A stretch of DNA of 46,053 nucleotides from Candidatus Omnitrophota bacterium (GTDB taxonomy: Bacteria > Omnitrophota > Gorgyraeia > Zapsychrales > Zapsychraceae), in the NCBI GenBank assembly GCA_020053475.1, contig JAGVNC010000027.1:1-46053 (forward strand), given 5' to 3'. Both the position numbers and the translations under genes were made by a program. The notes under the pieces were generated by a model. It was not told the origin of the DNA, made no database searches, and saw only the letters and a list, made by a program, of their open reading frames with translations. Below, in pieces: positions 11,169-19,960 of this stretch. Numbering within the stretch: position 1 is the first letter of the stretch; each line of letters begins with the position of its first letter.

Positions 11169-12947
11169 ATGGTTAGGCTGTTGTATGTATTCGTTTTATT
11201 TGTTTTGATGGGATGTGCCTCGTGGCCCCCGCTGCTTCAAGAAAAGATTTTTCCTCCTTCGGCCCCTCATATCATTGTTGATGATTTTTCTCTTTTGGAT
11301 CAAGATGGGAATTTTCATCAACTCTCTTATTATTCCGATCAAAAAGCCATCGTCCTGATTACACAAGGGAATGGCTGCCCTATTATCCGGCATCAAATCG
11401 GGTATTTGAATCAATTAAAGGAACAGTACGAACCTTTAGGCGTTGTGTTTCTCATGCTGAATGCTAATCCTCAGGACGATCGTCAGGCCATCGTCAAGGA
11501 AGCCCAAGAGTATGGGATTCAAATTCCTATTTTAAAGGACGACGCGCAAATCGTTGCTTCCCAATTGAGTCTTACACGCACCGCCGAGGCCATTGTCATC
11601 GATCCTCGCAATGGATCAATTGTTTACCGGGGGGCCATTACGGATCGGATGGATTATGAATCGCAAAAAAATACGGATGAACACCATTATTTGCGCGATC
11701 AATTAGACGCGATCTTGGCCAATAAACCGGTTTTGTTGGCGCAAACACCTGTTAAAGGGTGCCTGATTCAGATAGGTGATAAAGACACGGCACGTTCTCC
11801 CAATTATGTCCAGGATGTTGCTCCCATTTTGATTGAAAAATGTTTGCTGTGCCATTCGCCGGGCGCGGGAGCACCGTGGAGCATGGAGAATTATATCAAA
11901 GTCCGGGGGTGGGGGCCGATGATCGGCGAAGTCGTGCGGACTAAAAGAATGCCCCCGTGGCATGCGGATCCTCAATACGGGTCGTTTAACGATGATTTAT
12001 CTTTGTCGCCACACCAAGTTCACACGCTTGTCCGATGGGTTGAGCAGGGCATGGCGCGCGGCGAGGGAGAAGATCCTCTGCTGAAAGCCCCGCGTCCGTC
12101 GAAGGAATTCTGGCCTTCGGGTAAACCGGATTTAGTCTATTCGATCCCTGTGCAGGATATTCCGGCCACGGGGGTTTTACCTTATCGAATTATTGAAATG
12201 ACCCAACCTTTACAAGAAGACGTCTGGGTCAAGGCTGTTGATCTGCGTCCCGAGAATAAGCAAGTTGTCCATCACGCGAACGTCACCGCCTCTTTACCCA
12301 ATCAATTGACTCAAGAAAATTTCCCATCGCGCACCGGCTTACAGGTCGAAGGCGTCGGCCAGGTGATCGCCAGTTACGCGCCGGGGTACCGGCCTTTTGT
12401 TTTGCCGCCCGACACGGGGCTTTTTATCCCCAAGGGCTCGCGGCTGACGTTTTGGATCCATTATGTCACGACGGGAAAGCCAGAAAAAGACGCGGTTTTG
12501 TTAGGGCTTTATCTGCATCGCACTCCCCCGCCAAAACCCTATATTGTCGATCAAATTTCCAACAAGAACTTTCGTATTCCTCCGGGAGACAAACATTATA
12601 AGGTTAGAGGGGAATATCGTTTCGCGAAAGACGCCCTTCTTTACATTTTGGTCCCGCATATGCATTATCGGGGAAGAAGCATGCGGTTTACGGCCAAGTA
12701 TCCCAACGGGAAGACAGAAATTTTGCTTTCAGTCCCTAATTATAAATTCCCTTGGCAGCGTCGATATATTTTTCAAGAGCCTAAGAAAATCCCCGCCGGG
12801 ACAACAATGATGGCTGAGGGGATTTATGATAATTCGGCACAGAATCCGTTAAACCCTAATCCTTCGCAGGAAGTCACATTCGGCCAGCAAAGTGATGATG
12901 AAATGTTCTCCGGGTTTTTGGGGTATACATGGGAAGAGAGACGATAA
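11169..12947 (+). CDS. Redoxin plus copper type II monooxygenase-like multidomain lipoprotein
   Basis: Lipobox MGCAS; redoxin segment; CLLCHSPGAGAPW and KRMPPWHADPQYG; VHHANV, PHMHYRGRSM. Confidence 0.75.
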   Translation: MVRLLYVFVLFVLMGCASWPPLLQEKIFPPSAPHIIVDDFSLLDQDGNFHQLSYYSDQKAIVLITQGNGCPIIRHQIGYLNQLKEQYEPLGVVFLMLNANPQDDRQAIVKEAQEYGIQIPILKDDAQIVASQLSLTRTAEAIVIDPRNGSIVYRGAITDRMDYESQKNTDEHHYLRDQLDAILANKPVLLAQTPVKGCLIQIGDKDTARSPNYVQDVAPILIEKCLLCHSPGAGAPWSMENYIKVRGWGPMIGEVVRTKRMPPWHADPQYGSFNDDLSLSPHQVHTLVRWVEQGMARGEGEDPLLKAPRPSKEFWPSGKPDLVYSIPVQDIPATGVLPYRIIEMTQPLQEDVWVKAVDLRPENKQVVHHANVTASLPNQLTQENFPSRTGLQVEGVGQVIASYAPGYRPFVLPPDTGLFIPKGSRLTFWIHYVTTGKPEKDAVLLGLYLHRTPPPKPYIVDQISNKNFRIPPGDKHYKVRGEYRFAKDALLYILVPHMHYRGRSMRFTAKYPNGKTEILLSVPNYKFPWQRRYIFQEPKKIPAGTTMMAEGIYDNSAQNPLNPNPSQEVTFGQQSDDEMFSGFLGYTWEERR

Positions 12948-13681
12948 TGTCATCCCGAGAATCTCCCCTACTTTATGCTGTTTCCAAAAAAGCCGGCAAG
13001 GCGATTATGGATTACGGTATGATCCAGGAAGGGGACAAGATCGCCGTGGCTGTTTCCGGCGGCAAGGACAGTTTGTCGTTGCTGCATATTTTGCGGCACC
13101 GCCAAAAGGTCAGCCCCGTTGATTTTGAGTTCACCGCTGTCCATGTCGATTTTGACTTTGCCGATTTTGATCCGCAACGTCTTGTCGATTATCTGGGAGC
13201 CCACAATTTCCCTTACATGGTTGAGAAAGTCGATTCGCTCAAAGGGGAACGTTACGAGGACATTGATTGTTTCCGGTGGTCGGGGAAACGGCGCAAAGCC
13301 CTTTTTGACCTGGCCGGCCGCCAGGGGTTTACCAAGATCGCCTTCGGCCATCATTTGGACGATATTGTCGAGACAATCCTCCTTAATCAGTTTTATCGAG
13401 GAGAAGTCAGCGCGATGAAACCCAAGCAGGTGTTATTCCAGGGAAAAATCACGATTATCCGCCCGTTGGCTTACGTCCGCGAAGAAGCGATGGCCGCGTT
13501 GGCGCAAACATTAAATATCCTGTCGGTCGGGCAATCCAAGTGCGCCAATGACGACACGTCGCATCGCATGAAAATCAAGCACATGCTGCGCCAAATGGAA
13601 AAAGATAACCCCGCCATTGTCAGCAATATTTTTAAGAGCCTCCAAAACATTAAAGAAGAATATTTATTGAACCCCGTGTAG
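12947..13681 (+). CDS. ttcA: tRNA 2-thiocytidine biosynthesis protein TtcA-like PP-loop ATPase
   Basis: AVAVSGGKDSLSLLHIL PP-loop, GHHLDDIVETILLNQFYRGEVSAMKPK. Confidence 0.85.
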   Translation: MSSRESPLLYAVSKKAGKAIMDYGMIQEGDKIAVAVSGGKDSLSLLHILRHRQKVSPVDFEFTAVHVDFDFADFDPQRLVDYLGAHNFPYMVEKVDSLKGERYEDIDCFRWSGKRRKALFDLAGRQGFTKIAFGHHLDDIVETILLNQFYRGEVSAMKPKQVLFQGKITIIRPLAYVREEAMAALAQTLNILSVGQSKCANDDTSHRMKIKHMLRQMEKDNPAIVSNIFKSLQNIKEEYLLNPV

Positions 13682-13765
13682 TTTCCCCGGGAAGTTCAGC
13701 CCTCCACGAGCCTTGACATTTGCGAAGAATGGTAGGAAAATGAAATCACTTAGAGGAGGTTTTTC

Positions 13766-15127
13766 TTGCCCAGGAAATTATCCGCACGTAACTTATCTGA
13801 AACATTCTTCGATGCTGACCAGCGTCAAAAAGTTTTTGCCCAGTCCCCCTTAAGTTTTCGCATGCGGCCAACGGATTTATCGGGATACATCGGCCAAAAG
13901 CACATTTTGGGCCCCGGGAAATTATTGACACGCGCGATCGAGTCCGATCGATTAAGTTCCCTGATCCTTTACGGCCCGCCGGGTGTCGGGAAAACCACAT
14001 TGGCCCAGTGCATCAGCACTAAAACCGAGGCTGTTTTTGAGAGGATCAACGCCGTTTCCTCGAATGTTGAAGAGATGCGCAAAATTTTGGCCGCGGCCCA
14101 GAACCGCCGCTTGCAAACACAAAAGAAAACAATCCTTTTCATTGATGAAATTCACCGTTTTAATAAGTCCCAGCAGGATGTGCTCATGCCTGATTTGGAA
14201 GAAGGGTACGTAACCTTAATCGGCGCGACAGTGTTTAATCCTTTTTTTGCGTTAATCGGGCCGTTGTTGTCACGATCACTTGTGTTTGAATTAAATGCTT
14301 TAAGCCGGGAAGAAATTGGGAGCATTCTTAAACGCGCCCTGGCGGACAAAGAAAAGGGATTGGGGCTATTGCCGATCAACGCTTCGGACGAGGCGTTAAG
14401 ATTGATCGCGGATGTTTGTGAAGGCGATGCCCGTCGGGCGTTAAACGCGTTAGAGGTCGGATGCCTGACCGCACCCCGCAACGCCAAGGGAGAGATTGAT
14501 TTTGATCTCAACGTGGCGCAGGAATCGATCCAAAAGAAACAAGTGAATTATGACCGTGCCGGTGACCAGCATTACGATACCGCGTCGGCGTTTATCAAAT
14601 CGATGCGCGGGTCAGACCCGGACGCGGCGCTTTATTGGATGGCGAAGATGCTTTACGCCGGTGAAGATCCGCGTTTTATTGCCCGGCGGATTTGCATTTG
14701 CGCGGCTGAAGATGTCGGCAATGCCGATCCCCAGGCGTTGGTGTTGGCAAACGCGGCGTTACAGGTGTCCGAATTTGTCGGCCTCCCGGAAGCCCGGATC
14801 CCGTTGGCGCAGGCGGCGGTGTATGTGGCTTGCGCGCCCAAATCCAACGCGGTATACTTAGGCATCAATAAAGCCATTGATGCCGTCAAAAATAACCGCG
14901 TCCAGGAAGTCCCTGTTCATCTCAAAGATTCACATTATCCGGGCGCAAAGAAGTTGGGCCATGGGCAAGGCTATCAATACGCCCATGATTACGAAGGCCA
15001 TTACGTCGATCAATCGTACTTAGGCGTTAAAGAAACCTTTTACGAACCTACCAATATCGGCTTTGAGCAAAAAATTCAAGAACGACTTAACGCAAGAAAG
15101 GGGAAGGCGAAAGATCCGCAAGAGTAA
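13766..15127 (+). CDS. rarA: Replication-associated recombination protein A (TTG start, GAGGAGG upstream)
   Basis: RPTDLSGYIGQKHIL, LYGPPGVGKTTLA Walker A, ILFIDEIHRFNKSQQD Walker B, YPGAKKLGHGQGYQYAHDYEGHYV. Confidence 0.9.
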   Translation: MPRKLSARNLSETFFDADQRQKVFAQSPLSFRMRPTDLSGYIGQKHILGPGKLLTRAIESDRLSSLILYGPPGVGKTTLAQCISTKTEAVFERINAVSSNVEEMRKILAAAQNRRLQTQKKTILFIDEIHRFNKSQQDVLMPDLEEGYVTLIGATVFNPFFALIGPLLSRSLVFELNALSREEIGSILKRALADKEKGLGLLPINASDEALRLIADVCEGDARRALNALEVGCLTAPRNAKGEIDFDLNVAQESIQKKQVNYDRAGDQHYDTASAFIKSMRGSDPDAALYWMAKMLYAGEDPRFIARRICICAAEDVGNADPQALVLANAALQVSEFVGLPEARIPLAQAAVYVACAPKSNAVYLGINKAIDAVKNNRVQEVPVHLKDSHYPGAKKLGHGQGYQYAHDYEGHYVDQSYLGVKETFYEPTNIGFEQKIQERLNARKGKAKDPQE

Positions 15128-15174
15128 ACAAATCTTTATTAACTATTTCAAATATCCACGGGGGACGGAGAAAG

Positions 15175-15549
15175 ATGATGAGTGCATCAAAAGGAAATGT
15201 TTTGATCGTCGATGATGAAATAGAAATGCGCAGGAAATTTAAAAAGCTTCTTAAAGAAGACGGCTTTGACGTCTATGAGGCTAAAGACGCGCTGGACGTT
15301 GCCAACGTCCTGATGCGGGATGGAAGAAAATTAGATTTAGTGCTTTTGGATATCAACATTGCCGAAATTAATGGCCGGGATATCTTTGATATTATCATAG
15401 GGTATTCACCGAATGTCAAAGTGATTGTCACCAGCGTCTTCCCTGTGAAAGATCAAAAGTTGCGCGTGCCTAAGGCAAACGATTATTTCAATAAAGCCGA
15501 TGAGGGCCCCTTATTGCTTAAGAAAATCAGCGATTTGATCGGTTTCTAA
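15175..15549 (+). CDS. Response regulator receiver (CheY-like)
   Basis: VLIVDDEIEMRRKFKKLLKEDG, LDLVLLDINI. Confidence 0.85.
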   Translation: MMSASKGNVLIVDDEIEMRRKFKKLLKEDGFDVYEAKDALDVANVLMRDGRKLDLVLLDINIAEINGRDIFDIIIGYSPNVKVIVTSVFPVKDQKLRVPKANDYFNKADEGPLLLKKISDLIGF

Positions 15550-15836
15550 CACGGTTTCTAACATTGATTATTAGAAAGTTATTGTTAGCAACTTTTTAAA
15601 AGTGGACACTTTTTGAATTAAAAGTAGACAGGTAAAAAGTTCTTGTTCTTCGACTTGTTGTGCAGTTATTTGTTCAAAGACGATAAAAATGTCCGTTACG
15701 GCATGACCAGATTAGATGCCTGGGTTTATCGTCATTGCCCTGTTTTTCACAAGTACAGCTATCGTCAAATCATCAAACTTGTTAAAAATTGATTTCTGAT
15801 GGAACAGGGTCGTTTTTTCAAAGCTGGGGGAGTCTT

Positions 15837-17492
15837 ATGCTAAAGTATCTGCGCCTTCTGATCGCCTTTGTGTCCATTTCATGGGGAACGCTTGCCGCTG
15901 CTCCGCTCCTCCAGGCCGAAGCTGTTTTCCCCAAGATCAATATTCGCGGTGATAAGATCTACGCGGGGGATGAGGAGCTTCTCCTGGTCACGGTAGGGTA
16001 TTCCCATCTGCGTCCCGGGCAGGATTTCGGCGACCCGGTGCCCTACAAGGATTTCGGGTATGATCTTCTTGATCTGGATATGAAAAGGATCAAGGAAGCT
16101 GGTTTTAATTCGATACGGACTTGGGATCTTTCTGATAAAAAGTATCTTGAGCTGGCTCAAAAACATGGCCTTTGGGTTGTCGGCGGTATTTGGCTCAATC
16201 AGAAGATTGATTTATCGAATCAAGCTGAACTAGAAAGGCAGATTGAAAAAGTACGGGCCGAGGCCAGTGCATATGCCGAGTACCCTAACGTGGCAATGCT
16301 TCTTATTCTTAATGAGCCTGATTTCACCATGATCGCCGGCCGGGATCCCGGGAAATTAAAGGCGTACTTTGACCGCCTAGTCGTGGCGGCGCACGCATCC
16401 TGCCCGGGGGTTCCGGTCAGTTTTTCGAATTGGCCAAACGCGGCCTTCATTGATTCATTATCGTGGGATATTATTTCATATAATCTTTATGCCACGATGC
16501 CTAGGTTTCAGAATTCGATCGGCTATCGGGGATATGTTGAGGGGATGATAAAAGCCAAAAGTGCCGGTAAGCCCTTTTATGTTAGCGAATACGGGTTTTA
16601 TACACCCACCCCCAATCTGGATACTGCAGATATATTTTCTTATAATTACGTTGATAGTGAGAAGAAACAGTGTGATTTTCTGCTTCGGGACATGGAAACA
16701 TTGTATCAGCTCCCAATCGCTGGCGGAGCATTGATGAGCTGGACGGATAATTGGGACCTCGCTTCAGCTATGCCATCGCCATCAATCATCCGACCATCCG
16801 GCTGGATCGATAGGGAAACGCACGACAATGACTGCGTCGAATGGGCTGGAATCTTGGGAATGGATAGAGATGTTAAGGGCCTTCCGCGGCTTAGTTATAG
16901 CGTTATTTCACGTGCAAATCAGAGCATTCTTACTCAGCCGGATGCTGAGACGCTTTATTCAGCCCAGGTTCCTGTTTCGATTTATATCGGGGATCGCGTG
17001 AACCGGGTGAATTTGATTATTGATGGAACAGAAATTAAAGATCTCCCGAAATCCTCTAATCACTGGGTGCGTTACCAATATGTGGCAAAGAAGAAAGGAT
17101 TAAAGAATCATTCTATCAAGGTCATGGCAATTGATCAGTCGAATCAGTTGATCCATACGATTGAACGATCTTTTTGGACGGCTCAAGATAGCCGCTTGCC
17201 TAAGATTGCGATCTCACAGTTGAAAGATGAGAAGACTGGGGATGTATATTTTAGTTTTTTACTGAAGGATAGGAACGAAGATCCGATCATTAACGCGCCA
17301 GTTCAGTGGGTGATCTTTGATGCTTATTCCTGGAAAGAAAGTGAGGGCTCCTGTCTAACAGGAACGGATGGGGCCTGCCGCGCTAGACGTGTGTCATTTT
17401 CTCAGGTTCAACTTGTTGGTGCCCGTTATGATTATATGCGCGATGGCTTTAGGAAAAAGATCACTGACTTGTATATTTACACCTATCACTAA
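15837..17492 (+). CDS. Secreted glycoside-hydrolase-like TIM-barrel protein (GH2/GH5 clan type)
   Basis: Signal peptide; RIKEAGFNSIRTWDLSDKKYLELAQKHGLWVVGGIW, LILNEPD, FYVSEYGFY. Confidence 0.75.
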   Translation: MLKYLRLLIAFVSISWGTLAAAPLLQAEAVFPKINIRGDKIYAGDEELLLVTVGYSHLRPGQDFGDPVPYKDFGYDLLDLDMKRIKEAGFNSIRTWDLSDKKYLELAQKHGLWVVGGIWLNQKIDLSNQAELERQIEKVRAEASAYAEYPNVAMLLILNEPDFTMIAGRDPGKLKAYFDRLVVAAHASCPGVPVSFSNWPNAAFIDSLSWDIISYNLYATMPRFQNSIGYRGYVEGMIKAKSAGKPFYVSEYGFYTPTPNLDTADIFSYNYVDSEKKQCDFLLRDMETLYQLPIAGGALMSWTDNWDLASAMPSPSIIRPSGWIDRETHDNDCVEWAGILGMDRDVKGLPRLSYSVISRANQSILTQPDAETLYSAQVPVSIYIGDRVNRVNLIIDGTEIKDLPKSSNHWVRYQYVAKKKGLKNHSIKVMAIDQSNQLIHTIERSFWTAQDSRLPKIAISQLKDEKTGDVYFSFLLKDRNEDPIINAPVQWVIFDAYSWKESEGSCLTGTDGACRARRVSFSQVQLVGARYDYMRDGFRKKITDLYIYTYH

Positions 17493-17642
17493 CGAAGTTG
17501 CCATTCATGGTATCGCTGTTTAATCCAATAATTCTAATTTACAATAAGAATTCCCCTTGTTTGTGGGCATTACCCACTTGACATACAGTGGGCATTATGT
17601 TATATTTATAACAGAAAATCGAACGCAAGGAGGGATGTTAAA

Positions 17643-17882
17643 ATGTTAGTCGAATTAGACTCTCGAAAACGGGTGCCACTGGGAAGACTTGTAAAGGGAT
17701 TATCGACAAAACTCTTTAATGCGAAGCTCATTAACGGAAAGATCATCCTAGAACCGATGAGAGTCGTTCCCGAAGATGAAGCGTGGCTTTACGAAAATCC
17801 TAAAGCATTTGCCAGCGTCAAACGGGGATTAAAAGATGCACGAGAAGGTAAAGTTACAAAATTCGATCCCAATAAGGAATAA
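17643..17882 (+). CDS. Putative antitoxin of a type II TA pair
   Basis: 79 aa, own promoter, 2-nt gap to RelE-like ORF. Confidence 0.55.
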   Translation: MLVELDSRKRVPLGRLVKGLSTKLFNAKLINGKIILEPMRVVPEDEAWLYENPKAFASVKRGLKDAREGKVTKFDPNKE

Positions 17883-17884
17883 TC

Positions 17885-18178
17885 ATGTTTCAGATTTTCT
17901 TAACGGGTGAGGCCCAGAATCAATACCTGTATTTAGAAAAAGATAAAGGGCTTAATAAAAGATTCAAAGCCGTCCGCAAAACTCTTCGGATTCTTGAGAG
18001 CAACCCACGCCATCCAGGTCTTCAAACCCACAAGTTCACGACACTTAATGGTCCTAATGGCGAAGAAGTTTTTGAGTCTTACGCTGAACAGAATACCCCG
18101 GCCGCCTACCGAGTATTTTGGTATTATGGGCCAAAGAAGAATGAAATTACAATCATCTCAATAACGTCTCATCCTTAA
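17885..18178 (+). CDS. RelE/ParE-superfamily-like toxin
   Basis: FQIFLTGEAQNQYLYLEKDKGLNKRFKAVRKTLRILESNPRHPGLQTHKF...AAYRVFWYYGPKKNEITIISITSHP. Confidence 0.65.
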   Translation: MFQIFLTGEAQNQYLYLEKDKGLNKRFKAVRKTLRILESNPRHPGLQTHKFTTLNGPNGEEVFESYAEQNTPAAYRVFWYYGPKKNEITIISITSHP

Positions 18179-18467
18179 AAAAATCCTAACATAACATTTG
18201 ACCTCTGGCCGAGGTTATTTTAAAATACTTTTAACTTATCATCAGGACTTTTCCCACATAGTTCTTATGGGGAATCCGTCGAAAATTCCTCAAAACACGC
18301 CCCAACAGTGCCTCCCAGCCATCTTTAGTCATGAAATAATGGCTTCCTGGTTTAAGAACATCAATACAGCCGGGTGAAAAGCTGGGGCACATACTTGAAC
18401 CCGACGAATAGAAAATTTTTAACAGGGATTTGCTTTTTATAAGAGGAGGGTGGTATACTTTAATCGA

Positions 18468-18645
18468 CAAATGGTAGTGCAAGGGTAAACCATTCGTAAG
18501 GATGGGACACAAAGCTATCCCGCCGTTTCTTAAGAAATTTAAGGAAAGCGGGACCCCGTCTTCCACTAAGAAATTAGATAGGCGGGGCAGGGCCTTACCC
18601 CGCCAGAAAAGAGTTGGGCGGGGAGGGTAGCCAGTTACCACGATC
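18468..18645 (+). ncRNA. Cyclic di-GMP-I (GEMM-I) riboswitch aptamer with greatly enlarged P3
   Basis: TGGTAGTGCAAGGGTAAACCATTCGTAAGGATGGGACACAAAGCTATCC ... GGGTAGCCAGTTACCACG; P1 TGGTA/TACCA, P2 CCATTC-GTAA-GGATGG with GNRA loop, P3 GCTATCC/GGGTAGC. Confidence 0.85.
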
Positions 18646-18672
18646 GAAAAAATCGAAAGTGAGAAAATGTGG

Positions 18673-18701
18673 CCTATTCTTTACGAAGAATAGGTTTTTT
18701 T
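18673..18701 (+). terminator. Intrinsic terminator, probable riboswitch expression platform
   Basis: CCTATTCTTTACGAAGAATAGG followed by T7. Confidence 0.8.
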
Positions 18702-18736
18702 ATGATGGGATAAACATCCAACGAAAGGAATTCAAC

Positions 18737-19186
18737 GTGCGTTTTGGAAAAAACCGAGAGGGGTTAACGCTGGTCGAGCTGTTAATGGCCCTGCTGATTT
18801 TGATGCCGATTTTTGTGACCGTCATGTTTGCTTTTATTAAAGCCATTGAATTAAGTGAGATCGCGCGGAATACGTCGCTGGCGGTTTGGGCTTCAAAAAA
18901 CAAAATGACAGAAATCGAAAATGACGACTTTATCGATGTGCCAGGCTATCACCAGGTTTCATTTACGAGCACTTCGTTGACGGGCACAGGGGTTACGTAT
19001 GTGGATAGTTCAAACCCGAACCTTTTAAAGGTGACGATTAGCTTTAGCTGGCGTCAGAAGAACGGGAGAATTATTGGTGAAGATCAGGACCTGGACGGCC
19101 AATTGGATGCAGGCGAAGATGCCAATGGCGACAATCAATTGAGCTCACCTGTGGGATGGACGACATTGATTGCGGATGTGTCATGA
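18737..19186 (+). CDS. Prepilin-type N-terminal cleavage domain protein (GTG start)
   Basis: FGKNREGLTLVELLMALLILMPIF type IV prepilin motif. Confidence 0.8.
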   Translation: MRFGKNREGLTLVELLMALLILMPIFVTVMFAFIKAIELSEIARNTSLAVWASKNKMTEIENDDFIDVPGYHQVSFTSTSLTGTGVTYVDSSNPNLLKVTISFSWRQKNGRIIGEDQDLDGQLDAGEDANGDNQLSSPVGWTTLIADVS

Positions 19187-19197
19187 GGACAAAAAAT

Positions 19198-19950
19198 ATG
19201 AATAAGAACCAATCAGGATTTTCTTTAGTGGAGATGTTAGTGGGGATGTTGATCCTTAGCATCATCTCAGCCGCCGGCTTTATGCTGTTTATCTCCGGGG
19301 AATCGGCTTGGTCGTTGACGGATACACAAATCCGCTTGCATCAAAGTTTACGCCAAACATTACAGCACGCTTCCATGGAATTGCAGGAGTCAAACAGCGG
19401 GCAATTAACGATATTTAACAATACGGGGACGAACAATACGGACATTGTCCGGTTTTCAATCCCCCTGTGTGCTTGCGGGACAAGCCCGATGGATGAAAAT
19501 GGAGATGTCAAAAGTTGGGGGGCGCCGCTGAATTGGGGAAGCTCCGGGTGCCTCACCAGTTTTCCTGTCGAGATAGGCGGAGACGTCAAAATTTGTCATT
19601 TGGTTGCCGGCGATCCCAATGATACACAGGATTTAACTGTGCTTCCTTCCGCTGTTAATGCCCATTTGTCTCACGGAGACTGGCTGGGGGAATGCAGCAA
19701 TTGTACCCCGACGGACTATACAAACCGGTTTGTTGAATATCAAGTCAATGCGAGCAGTCAGTTAATCAGGCGGATTTTAAATAGTACATTTGACGAAATC
19801 AACCAGGCTGTTGTGGGAGAAAATATTTCAGATTTTCAAGCTTCTTTGGCCGGCGAAATTGTGACATTGACAATTACAGCCTCCGGGACAACGAATCAAC
19901 ACAGACAAGTTACGACAAACCAAGCGATCAATGTGGCTTTGCGTAATTAA
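19198..19950 (+). CDS. Prepilin-type N-terminal domain protein (PilW-like)
   Basis: NQSGFSLVEMLVGMLILSIISAAGF. Confidence 0.8.
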   Translation: MNKNQSGFSLVEMLVGMLILSIISAAGFMLFISGESAWSLTDTQIRLHQSLRQTLQHASMELQESNSGQLTIFNNTGTNNTDIVRFSIPLCACGTSPMDENGDVKSWGAPLNWGSSGCLTSFPVEIGGDVKICHLVAGDPNDTQDLTVLPSAVNAHLSHGDWLGECSNCTPTDYTNRFVEYQVNASSQLIRRILNSTFDEINQAVVGENISDFQASLAGEIVTLTITASGTTNQHRQVTTNQAINVALRN

Positions 19951-19960
19951 AGGAACGAGT

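Noticed and set aside
18231-18641. Minus-strand 136-aa ORF
   Set aside because: Covers the riboswitch and palindromes on the opposite strand; no recognisable domain.
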